Assembly (NCBI GenBank): GCA_035253825.1
Contig: DATFBM010000019.1
Span: 1 to 32,919 of the forward strand
DNA length: 32,919 nt
Direction: 5' to 3'
Origin: JACCTH01 sp035253825
Lineage (GTDB): Bacteria; Actinomycetota; Acidimicrobiia; Spongiisociales; ZC4RG35
The notes under the pieces were generated by a model, which saw only the letters and a program-made list of their open reading frames with translations, was not told the DNA's origin and searched no databases. Position numbers and translations under genes: made by a program. This document shows positions 16,020 to 23,534 of the stretch, piece by piece (within the stretch, counting starts at the first letter, position 1; each line of letters opens with the position of its first letter).

Positions 16020-16963
16020 ACCAGACCCAAGACTTCGTCCGCGCATCCCCAGGACAACAAGAAGCCCTGCCCGCCGTGCCCATAGTTATGTATGACCGGC
16101 CGGCCGTCCGCCAGCCGGTCAGATACGAGACGAACCTCCGATCGTCCCGGCCGAATTCCCACCCTCGATTCGATGAGCTCGGCGTCCTCCAACTCCGGCA
16201 TCAGAGCCTGGCAGTCCTTGAGGATCCGTTCTGTGGTCTGCTTATCGGGAGTCAGATCGTCCCGCCCCGCTTCCCGCGTACCGCCAAGGATCACCTCATT
16301 CCGCCGGGGGTACACATACCGGATTCGCTCGGGGTCTCCTTCGTAGGAGACGCCTTCCCGAATGGCGGGTCCCCGCACCGCGACGACTTGTCCTCGGACC
16401 GGAAGCAGATCTCGGTCTCCACACAGCTCCCCGGCTCCCAGGCCGGTGCAATTCACCACCACGTCCGCCTCGACTTGCTCGAGCGAGCCCAAGTGCCCAA
16501 CTTCGATCGTGCCCCCGCCTTTCTCGAAGCGAGCCTGAAGCCAGGGTAGGTAGACGGTGGGATCGATGAGGAAGCCATCGATGTGCCAGCCGCCTGAGTA
16601 TCCGGGCGGTGTCTCGTCGGGATCGAGCGTCCGGATCCAGGGAAATCGGTCCTCCCAACCGTAGGGCTGGAACGGTCCGGTTTCGAGTTCCCGTTGCACC
16701 AGGGGAGACACTCCGGAGGTGGGCTCCTCGGCCAGCTGGGAGAACCTGGCCCGGCTGGTGAGGGCCCACTCGAACGACTGAGATCCAGGCGCCGACCCCG
16801 GAATGGTCCAGACTGCTGCGGCCATCATCGAGGTGGTCTCGGCGGGATGAGCTGCCGTGACGATCCGTGTCGGGAACCCATCGTCCTGGATCGATACCGC
16901 ACATGTCAGCCCTGAGACCCCCGCTCCCACTACAAGTACTCGAGGGCTTCTCCGCCGCGCCAT
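15998..16963 (-). CDS. D-amino acid oxidase-like FAD oxidoreductase
   Basis: This 321-residue flavoprotein has the FAD fold VLVVGAGVSGLTCAVSIQDDG at the N-terminus and the D-amino acid oxidase signature HNYGHGGQGFLLSWGCADEV near the C-terminus. A mid-protein RGQVVAVRGP and the arginine-containing GIRPGRSEVRL also match the family; that region contributes the substrate-carboxylate Arg. It should oxidise a D-amino acid or N-substituted glycine to an imino acid with release of H2O2. ATG 16963 is chosen over a TTG six bases upstream. The start codon lies 4 bp after the 49-bp palindromic element. It is the last gene of the large minus-strand run. Its tail overlaps the convergent TSUP gene by 22 bp. 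Confidence 0.92.
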   Translation of the reverse strand: MARRRSPRVLVVGAGVSGLTCAVSIQDDGFPTRIVTAAHPAETTSMMAAAVWTIPGSAPGSQSFEWALTSRARFSQLAEEPTSGVSPLVQRELETGPFQPYGWEDRFPWIRTLDPDETPPGYSGGWHIDGFLIDPTVYLPWLQARFEKGGGTIEVGHLGSLEQVEADVVVNCTGLGAGELCGDRDLLPVRGQVVAVRGPAIREGVSYEGDPERIRYVYPRRNEVILGGTREAGRDDLTPDKQTTERILKDCQALMPELEDAELIESRVGIRPGRSEVRLVSDRLADGRPVIHNYGHGGQGFLLSWGCADEVLGLVQRVVDR

Positions 16964-16967
16964 CCGC

Positions 16968-17016
16968 AAACCTAAGGTTATAGGCCGCGCTTTCCGCGGC
17001 TTATAACCTTAGGTTT
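16968..17016 (-). repeat. 49-bp palindromic element, copy 1
   Basis: Two 22-base arms (AAACCTAAGG... and its complement) pair with one mismatch around a 5-base loop. The inverse complement of the element at 31678-31726 matches it at 46 of 49 positions. It lies 9 bp after the stop of the fusion gene and exactly 4 bp before the start codon of the oxidase gene. It could act as a terminator or attenuator, as a leader hairpin, or as a REP-like dispersed repeat; the sequence does not decide. Confidence 0.85.
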
Positions 17017-17025
17017 CGCCAGGGC

Positions 17026-19479
17026 TCAGATCTTGGGGAGCTTGAAGCCTGACTTTTCGATGACCCGGTCGCGTGCGACCAGCGCGCTGGCACGCACGGC
17101 TGGCCAGTCGACGTGCAGCAGCTTTCCCCCCTGCTTCATCACCCGCCCCCCGATGATCACCGTGTCGACATTGCCGGTGTCCATTCCGGTGACCACCGCG
17201 GTCGAGGGATCGTTGAGAGGGGTGACGTTCATTCGGTCGGTGCGGAGGAGAATCACGTCCGCTTTCTTGCCCGGGGTCAACGTCCCGATCTTTCCGTCCA
17301 GGCCATTGGCGCGTGCCCCCTCGATGGTGGCATAGGCGAGGACCTCCCGGGCCGAAACAGGTTCTCTACCGGTCTGAGCAGCTTGCGCCCGCTGCAGGGG
17401 GAGCACCGAGCGCATTTGATTGAACATGTCGGCGGGGACGTTGGTTTCGACATCGACGCTCAGGCTCGGTCGAAGTCCCCGGTCGAGGAACTTCTGGATC
17501 GGCGGCATTCCGTGACCCATCATCATCTCCACTGGCGAGGCAAGGGACACAGTCCCTCCGGTATCAACGATCATGGAGATCTCGGTGTCGTTGAGGGTCG
17601 TGCAGTGGATATAGGTGGTGTCCGGACCGAGCAGTCCGGCCTCGCCGAAGCGTTGCACTTTCGCATCCTGGCCATAGCTCCCCACACCGACATGGGTGCT
17701 AATCCGGGCGCCGGTCTCCCGGGCCAGCTTCCAGTGGTCGCGGGATACCTCGAAATCGGTGAACTCCGGACCCGGGGCCGCCAGGGCCAGGGTCAGTCGC
17801 TGGTCGGTAGTGGAGAAATGTTCCGTGGCGGCGCGCACGAACCAGCTGGGCTGGCGCTCCTCCCACTTTCCCCACCAGGGAAAGCCGTAGGCAAAGACGG
17901 CTCGCAGCCCCGAATCCTCCAGTGCCTTGATGACCGCATCGGTGTGCTCCGGTGACGCCTGAATGTGAGACCAATCGAGCAGGGTGGTGATCCCGGCGTC
18001 GATCGCCCCCAGGGCCGAGATCAGATTTCCGACGTAAGCGTCTTCCGGGCTGAACGCGGGGGCAAGCTTGTGGAGAACGAAGGAGATGTAGCTCGTTCGG
18101 CCTTCCAAAGGAACGTCTGTCCCTATGTTGCGGAGCAACCCCTCCCAGATGTGGCGATGGGTATCTACAAACCCGGGCAGGACGATCATGCCGGTGGCAT
18201 CGATGACGTCTACCTCGCCGTTGGCTTGGCCCGGCCCCACGGCCACGATCTCCTCGCCCTCGATGACAACGTCGCCCTTCGAGAAGTCCCCCAGATTCGG
18301 GTCGAGGGTGAGAATTGTTCCGCCCTTGATCACCTTTCTGCTCGTCGGCAACAATCGGAAGTCAGTGCCGCCGGTGTAGAAGTCGGGGACCACCGCCGCT
18401 TTGGGCGGCCGGCTCCCGATCACGAGCCGACGCGCCCGTCGGAAGTTCCTTTTCACGAGCTCCTTCATGTCACCCGCCTGGAAGAGGACGATCCCGAGCA
18501 GCACCAGAGCACCGATGATCATCGACCCGTCGGTGGGGGATAGCCCGAGATAGGGAAGGACTGTCAGGATCAAGGCGAGAAGCAACGCGGCCACCGTTCC
18601 CCCAACAAAGGTGGCCCGACCCCCAGCCAGCGATGCCCCACCGAGGACGGCGGCGGTGATGCTGTTGAGGGCGAAGGTGGACCCCACCGAAGCGTTGCCG
18701 ACCGGGGTTCGGGCCATCACCAGGAACGAAGCCACCGCAGCCAGAAGGCCGGCAAAGAGGAGTGCTCGAACTCGAATCCAGGTCGTCGCTACCCCACCCC
18801 GTTTCGCCGAGCGGTCGTCAAAGCCAACGGCCCTGACCGCCAGGCCGGAGCCCGAGGCGTGGAGCCAAACGTCCATGAGGGCAGCACCAATGGCGAGCAC
18901 GATGAAGGCAACCGGGATCGGCCCCAGACTCGTCCGGAGAAGCGACACGAAGCCCCCGTTGATGGCGCCTTGGGCAGTGGGCCGCAACGTCAGGGACACG
19001 CCATCAAGAATGCTCATCGTCGCCAGGGTGGCGATGATCGATGGGATCTTCACACCCTTCACCAGGCCGGCATTCACCAGTCCCAGAACCAGGCCGCATA
19101 GGAGCACGACTCCCACTCCTTGCAAGATCGCTGGGGTCGTGGCGTCGGTGGTGATGAGGTAGGAGCCGATAACGACGCCGAGGCTGATCATCGCCCCCAC
19201 CGAGAGATCGAGATAGCCAACCAGCAGGGCGTGCGTTTGGGCCATGGTGGCGACGATCAGAGGCAGCGCCAGAATGAGGATTTGGTTGATGTTGGTGGTG
19301 TTGATGAAGCCGGGGAATCTGGTGTCGGTGAACCAGAGGAGACCCCCCACTAGGAGAATCTGGAGGGCGATCGGCATCCACAGCCGGAAGCGGACGACCT
19401 TGCGCCATTTGTTCTTGTCCCGGGCGTCGCGAATGACCTTGCGGACCACCTGCCTCGTCGCATCGGTTCTGGTAGTCAT
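17026..19479 (-). CDS. RbsC-type ABC permease fused to an amidohydrolase
   Basis: This 817-residue protein joins two complete domains. Residues about 30-340 are an RbsC-type (BPD_transp_2) permease with 8-10 membrane segments, including LLVGYLDLSVGAMISLGVVI and LNSITAAVLGGASLAGGRAT. After a basic linker (about 340-383), residues 384-817 form a metal-dependent amidohydrolase of the cytosine deaminase/chlorohydrolase group. Metal and catalytic positions are present: DTH441-R-H443, THVGVG (H596), YIHCTTL (H625) and SVDVE (D676). The permease half should pair with the separate permease at 22503-23534; the enzyme half would sit on the cytosolic side. ATG 19479 overlaps the ATPase stop (ATGA). I see no internal stop or obvious internal start, so this reads as a true fusion. 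Confidence 0.9.
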   Translation of the reverse strand: MTTRTDATRQVVRKVIRDARDKNKWRKVVRFRLWMPIALQILLVGGLLWFTDTRFPGFINTTNINQILILALPLIVATMAQTHALLVGYLDLSVGAMISLGVVIGSYLITTDATTPAILQGVGVVLLCGLVLGLVNAGLVKGVKIPSIIATLATMSILDGVSLTLRPTAQGAINGGFVSLLRTSLGPIPVAFIVLAIGAALMDVWLHASGSGLAVRAVGFDDRSAKRGGVATTWIRVRALLFAGLLAAVASFLVMARTPVGNASVGSTFALNSITAAVLGGASLAGGRATFVGGTVAALLLALILTVLPYLGLSPTDGSMIIGALVLLGIVLFQAGDMKELVKRNFRRARRLVIGSRPPKAAVVPDFYTGGTDFRLLPTSRKVIKGGTILTLDPNLGDFSKGDVVIEGEEIVAVGPGQANGEVDVIDATGMIVLPGFVDTHRHIWEGLLRNIGTDVPLEGRTSYISFVLHKLAPAFSPEDAYVGNLISALGAIDAGITTLLDWSHIQASPEHTDAVIKALEDSGLRAVFAYGFPWWGKWEERQPSWFVRAATEHFSTTDQRLTLALAAPGPEFTDFEVSRDHWKLARETGARISTHVGVGSYGQDAKVQRFGEAGLLGPDTTYIHCTTLNDTEISMIVDTGGTVSLASPVEMMMGHGMPPIQKFLDRGLRPSLSVDVETNVPADMFNQMRSVLPLQRAQAAQTGREPVSAREVLAYATIEGARANGLDGKIGTLTPGKKADVILLRTDRMNVTPLNDPSTAVVTGMDTGNVDTVIIGGRVMKQGGKLLHVDWPAVRASALVARDRVIEKSGFKLPKI

Positions 19480-21065
19480 GCCGAACGGGTTTTGGCGGTC
19501 GTGGGCATGGCGACCCCGAGCGGCGAGCGGCCGGCTTTGGACAGCCCGGGGCCGCGCACAATGGCTTCGGTAATTCGGCGTTCGTCGAGCTCTTCGCCGG
19601 GGATTTCCTCGACGATGGTTCCCCGAGACATGACCAGCACTCGATCGCAGAGGCCCGATAGCTCGATCGGGTCGCTCGATTTGATCAGCAGCGCCGCGCC
19701 TTCGTCACTCCGTTGGCGGAGGGCCCGGTAGATGTCGAACCTCGACCCCACATCGACGCCCTGGGTCGGCTCGTAGGCCAGGATGACGGACGGTTTCCTC
19801 AAAAAGGAGCGGGCGACGGAGACTTTCTGCTGATTGCCACCTGACAAGAACTCCACCGGTTGCTCCAGAGATGGTGTCCGGATCTCCAGTTGGTCGACCA
19901 GCCGGGCGACGCGACGTTTTTCCGCATTCCTGCGCAGGAAACCCACCGTGGCGAACTGACGCAATGCCTGAACCGTGGTGTTGACTCTCACCCCCAGGAC
20001 CGGCGCCAGGGCCTCCCTCTTGCGGTCGCCAGGGAGAAGCATCAATCCCGCTCCCACCGCTTCGTGGGTAGAGATCAGGTTCAGTTCCTTTCCCTCGCAC
20101 ACCACTTTTCCCGCCCGGGGGGGAACCCTCCCCGCCAGGCAGTCGAACAGCTGGGGTTGTCCGTTCCCCTCGGCACCGGCGATCCCCACGATCTCACCGC
20201 TTTCCAGGGTGAAGCTGAGAGGCCCAAAAGACTGGCCCTGGAGCCCCTCGACCCGCAGTACCACCTTGCGCTCGCCAAATTTCGATGCTGGCGGGGGGAA
20301 GGCGGCCTCGAAAGGCCGCCCCACGATCAGCTCCACCAGATCCGATTCGCTGGTGGCCCGAGCTTCGAACGTGCCACGATTGCGACCGTCTCGAAGCACG
20401 GTGATGCGATCGGCGATCTCCAGGACCTCGGGCAGGCGATGGCTCACATAGACGATGCCAACCCCGCGATCCCGGCATTTGGCCACCGTGCGATGAAGCG
20501 CCTCTACCTCGTCCGGTCCCAGAGCCGTGGTGGGCTCGTCGAGCAGCAAGACCTTGGGATCGGTCGCCAGTGCTTTGGCGACCTCGAACATTTGCCTTTC
20601 GGCGAGGGTGAGGACGCCCGCCGGAGAATCCGGGAACAGCTCGAGATCGAGGTCGAATTCGGTCAAAAGCTGGCGAGCCCACTTCTTCCTTCGCCAGAAG
20701 GGGGGTCGCTTCTCGGGCCGCGCCGCCAGGAAGAGGTTGTTCTTCACCGGCTCCATTTGGACCAGCGACGTATCCTGGTAGGCCATCGCCAGGCCGAGCT
20801 TTCTTGCCAGGGCCGGAGAATCGCGACGCAACCGGACGCCTCCGATGTGAACGCTTCCCCGGTCGGGCTTTACAAACCCGCTGGCAATCCCGAGGAGAGT
20901 CGACTTTCCGGATCCGTTTTCGCCTACCAGGGCGTGCACTTCGCCGGCGCGGCACTCGAAGCTGACGTCAGTCAGCGCTCGGACCGCTCCAAATTGCCGG
21001 GAGATCCTGGTTAGGGCCAGGACCGTCCCGGTCGTCAACTCTTCCTCGGGGTTGCGTGTGTTCAT
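19476..21065 (-). CDS. RbsA/MglA-type double ABC ATPase
   Basis: This 529-residue protein has two nucleotide-binding domains. The first (about 15-245) has Walker A GENGSGKST, a variant signature LTLAERQMFEVAKAL and Walker B VLLLDEPTTALG. The second (about 265-505) has a degenerate Walker A GAEGNGQPQL, a canonical signature LSGGNQQKV and an altered Walker B, VILAYEPTQGVDVG, where Tyr replaces Asp. Degenerate second sites are normal in RbsA-type proteins, so one working ATP site is expected. It powers the importer with the two permeases. Both ends overlap neighbours by ATGA, the binding-protein stop upstream and the fusion start downstream. The final 20 residues are a basic tail. Confidence 0.94.
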   Translation of the reverse strand: MNTRNPEEELTTGTVLALTRISRQFGAVRALTDVSFECRAGEVHALVGENGSGKSTLLGIASGFVKPDRGSVHIGGVRLRRDSPALARKLGLAMAYQDTSLVQMEPVKNNLFLAARPEKRPPFWRRKKWARQLLTEFDLDLELFPDSPAGVLTLAERQMFEVAKALATDPKVLLLDEPTTALGPDEVEALHRTVAKCRDRGVGIVYVSHRLPEVLEIADRITVLRDGRNRGTFEARATSESDLVELIVGRPFEAAFPPPASKFGERKVVLRVEGLQGQSFGPLSFTLESGEIVGIAGAEGNGQPQLFDCLAGRVPPRAGKVVCEGKELNLISTHEAVGAGLMLLPGDRKREALAPVLGVRVNTTVQALRQFATVGFLRRNAEKRRVARLVDQLEIRTPSLEQPVEFLSGGNQQKVSVARSFLRKPSVILAYEPTQGVDVGSRFDIYRALRQRSDEGAALLIKSSDPIELSGLCDRVLVMSRGTIVEEIPGEELDERRITEAIVRGPGLSKAGRSPLGVAMPTTAKTRSA

Positions 21066-22447
21066 CCGCCAAACATCAGCGACAGCACGTTGTCGGGCAC
21101 CAATGAAGTGCCGGAGACAGCCTCGTTGGGTCGGTCAGGGTTGCAGTCATCCGCGGTGACTTGGCGCATGACATGGGGGACCACCACCTCTGCGGGAATC
21201 TCGGCGCCCTTTAGCGCCATCATCGCCGCCGTCACCCCGGTCCGCGACTGGAAGTTGCCGCCGGCCGAGTAGAAGATGTTGTAGGTGGGGTCGTTGCGCT
21301 GGGCCCAGTCACAGAACAAGTTCTGCTCGTCGGTGCGGAGGGCCAGGGTGAGGTTGGTCACCGGGATCCCCAGCTCCTCGTAGACCGGGAGCCCGTACCA
21401 AATCCCGTCGGCGTATTCATAGGCGTAGCCGTTGATATCGGGATTAGTGGTCAGCAGCCCACGGAAGACATCGGGGATGATGGGCGGGAACCAGGAGGTA
21501 TCGCCCGTCGTGCTGTCCTCGTTGGCAGGCGGGTTTACTAACGACAGATCCGAGGAAAGGGCCGACACCGCGCATCGTTGCCAGCCCAGGGACAGGGCAT
21601 TACCGGGCGTGCCTCCGAGCAATGCCACATTTCCGGATCCGACACCGGTGTTGAGCACTTCGGCGAAGCTCTCGCCGAGAGCACAAAGGTCCTCGCCCAC
21701 GACGGTGAGGTAATCCTCGCCGGGTATGGCGGCACCTTCTTGGTCAGGTAGCCCGACGAACCCAGCCGAGAAGGGAACGTAAAGGATGCCGGCGGCGGTC
21801 GCCTCCTTAACGGCTTCCGCCAGGAGGGCCCCAACGTCGGGATATCCGACGATGAAATCAACTCCCCGCTGGATGAGGAACCGGAGCTGGTTGACGTGCA
21901 CGGCCGGGTCCTGGTCGAAGTTGGCCGCGGTGGAAACGATGGTTCCGATCTCGGGATAGGTGAGTGCTTGGAGAATCGCCTCCATGTGGCTCACCGACCG
22001 CCAGACGTTGACTTCGTTGCCACCTCCGTCGGCATAGCCCATCACCAGGTCGCCGCCGCTGCCGGTGTCGCACTCCTGATTCGCCCAGCACTCCATCGCC
22101 TTGTCAATGGTCGCCTGATCGAGGTCCTGGTTGGCCCGAGCGATCGAAGCGAGAACGATGTTCCAGCTCGCTTCGTCCGACGGTTCCACCGGCCCGAGCG
22201 CCTTCTCGACCAAAGCCGGGTCAGCGGCAGTGGGATCCTCGTCGAAGTCGGCCAACGGATTTTCACCCGTGGCGGCAGTTGTCGCCGGAGCCGCCGTGGT
22301 TTCCGCCGACGTAGTGGCTGGCGCCGCAGTCGTCTCGGGGCCGGCGGTGGTCCCAGGGGCGGCCGTGGTCGTGCTCCCACCCGATGTGCAGGCGGCGACC
22401 ACCAAGGCGAACACCGCCAGGGCGCCGATAACGGTCTTTCGATTCAC
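21062..22447 (-). CDS. RbsB-like ABC substrate-binding lipoprotein
   Basis: This 461-residue protein begins NRKTVIGALAVFALVVAAC, a lipoprotein signal ending in the lipobox Cys. A tether of about 40 residues follows, made of repeated TTAAP/ETTAAPATT units. The mature domain resembles periplasmic sugar-type binding proteins: RGVDFIVGYPDVGALLAEAVKEATAAGILYVPF is the typical hinge-region pattern, and VALLGGTPGNALSLGWQRC the second-lobe entry. Such proteins bind sugars, polyols, nucleosides or other small cyclic solutes. I chose GTG 22447 behind AAGGAGGAGAGA; the frame runs on upstream into hairpin DNA. It is larger than typical RbsB (about 300 residues). It follows the permease gene across a strong hairpin, and its stop overlaps the ATPase start. 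Confidence 0.9.
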   Translation of the reverse strand: MNRKTVIGALAVFALVVAACTSGGSTTTAAPGTTAGPETTAAPATTSAETTAAPATTAATGENPLADFDEDPTAADPALVEKALGPVEPSDEASWNIVLASIARANQDLDQATIDKAMECWANQECDTGSGGDLVMGYADGGGNEVNVWRSVSHMEAILQALTYPEIGTIVSTAANFDQDPAVHVNQLRFLIQRGVDFIVGYPDVGALLAEAVKEATAAGILYVPFSAGFVGLPDQEGAAIPGEDYLTVVGEDLCALGESFAEVLNTGVGSGNVALLGGTPGNALSLGWQRCAVSALSSDLSLVNPPANEDSTTGDTSWFPPIIPDVFRGLLTTNPDINGYAYEYADGIWYGLPVYEELGIPVTNLTLALRTDEQNLFCDWAQRNDPTYNIFYSAGGNFQSRTGVTAAMMALKGAEIPAEVVVPHVMRQVTADDCNPDRPNEAVSGTSLVPDNVLSLMFGG

Positions 22448-22465
22448 TCTCTCCTCCTTGATCCG

Positions 22466-22513
22466 TTCTTGCGTAGAAATGACTGCAAAAAAGCGGTCAT
22501 TTCTACGCAAGAA
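22466..22513 (-). other. Long hairpin between permease and binding-protein genes
   Basis: Perfect 18-base arms (22466-22483 and 22496-22513) enclose a 12-base loop, and three further inner pairs (one a wobble) leave an A6/T6 tip. The right arm includes the permease stop codon (22505-22503). The hairpin ends 19 bp before the binding-protein GTG, upstream of its ribosome site. There is no trailing T-run. It may be a processing or stability element that raises binding-protein mRNA above the rest of the operon. Confidence 0.75.
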
Positions 22514-23534
22514 TCTTGCTTTCGCTGCGATCCGATCGTCGCCGCTCGCGAAGCACCCGCTCCACGCCTTTGATGATCCGATCTCCTGAAACCAGCATCC
22601 CTCCGATGATGACCAGGCCAAACACCACGAACTGAAGGGCGGTGGGAAGCCCGATGGTCCTCATCATCTGGTTGAGTCCGGTGAGGAAGAAGGCCGCAGC
22701 GAAGGTCGACAGGGGGCTGGCGAGCCCGCCCGTCAACGAGGCACCTCCGATCACCACTGCGGCGATCGGACCGAGGAGGTAGGTCGCCCCGGCGGCGACT
22801 CCCGGACTGCGAAGGAGCCCTGCGAGCGCGATGCCGGCTGTGGCATAGAGAATCGCCGCCACCACGTAGGCCGAGATCTGGTTGATGTTGACCCGCACTC
22901 CGACCACATGGGAGGCCACCGGGTTGGCGCCAACCACCTGAAAGCGACGGCCGACCGTCGTGTATCGAAAGCCCACCATCAGCAGGAGGGTGATTATCAA
23001 ACCGAGCCAGAAGACGGGACTCACCCCGAGGATCTTGGTCGAGGTCCACTGCGACCATCCCGCCGGCACCTGGGCTTGCACGGGGAAGCTGCGCCCGTAG
23101 CGGTTGACCACGCCGATGACCACCTGACCCACCGCCAGTGTCACAATCAGGGGGTTGAGCTTGAGCCCGCCGATCAGGATTCCATTCACGAGCCCGATCA
23201 GGGCGGCGGCGCCAATCGCGGCGAGGATGGCAGCGGGAATGTTCTCATCGGATTGCCCCCCGATCCCGACCATGATCGCCGCTGCCAAGGTCAAGGTGCC
23301 GGGGACGCTGAGGTCGATCCCTCCGGTGATGATCACCAGCATCTGACCGAGGGCGGTGATTGCCAACAATGCCCCATAGGGCGCGATGGCGCTCAACGCC
23401 ACTCCTCCCAACAGCGCCGGCACCCAAATGGCGGCCACGAGCACCAGCAGAGCGATCGCCAGATAGACCGGCATGTAACGGGAGGCGACTACGAAGGCAG
23501 TGACCGCCCGGGAGGTGGCGGTGGCTTTGGTCAT
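22503..23534 (-). CDS. RbsC-type ABC permease
   Basis: This 343-residue protein has 8-10 membrane segments of the BPD_transp_2 family. Markers are GQMLVIITGGIDLSVPGTLTLAAAI, the cytosolic coupling region RRFQVVGANPVASHVVGVRV, and GPIAAVVIGGASLTGGLASP near the C-terminus. It should form a heterodimeric channel with the permease half of the fusion protein (17026-19479); the two are recognisably related. ATG 23534 overlaps the preceding amidohydrolase stop (ATGA). The TAG stop lies inside the hairpin at 22466-22513. The tail ERVLRERRRSDRSESKILA is basic and cytosolic. The substrate is unknown; the flanking amidohydrolases suggest a nitrogenous ring compound rather than a plain sugar. Confidence 0.93.
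   Translation of the reverse strand: MTKATATSRAVTAFVVASRYMPVYLAIALLVLVAAIWVPALLGGVALSAIAPYGALLAITALGQMLVIITGGIDLSVPGTLTLAAAIMVGIGGQSDENIPAAILAAIGAAALIGLVNGILIGGLKLNPLIVTLAVGQVVIGVVNRYGRSFPVQAQVPAGWSQWTSTKILGVSPVFWLGLIITLLLMVGFRYTTVGRRFQVVGANPVASHVVGVRVNINQISAYVVAAILYATAGIALAGLLRSPGVAAGATYLLGPIAAVVIGGASLTGGLASPLSTFAAAFFLTGLNQMMRTIGLPTALQFVVFGLVIIGGMLVSGDRIIKGVERVLRERRRSDRSESKILA

Noticed and set aside
22260..22385. Repetitive GC-rich stretch resembling a short tandem repeat or CRISPR-like pattern.
   Set aside because: It codes for the Thr/Ala/Pro tether of the binding lipoprotein; the repeats are irregular, codon-phased and have no spacers.
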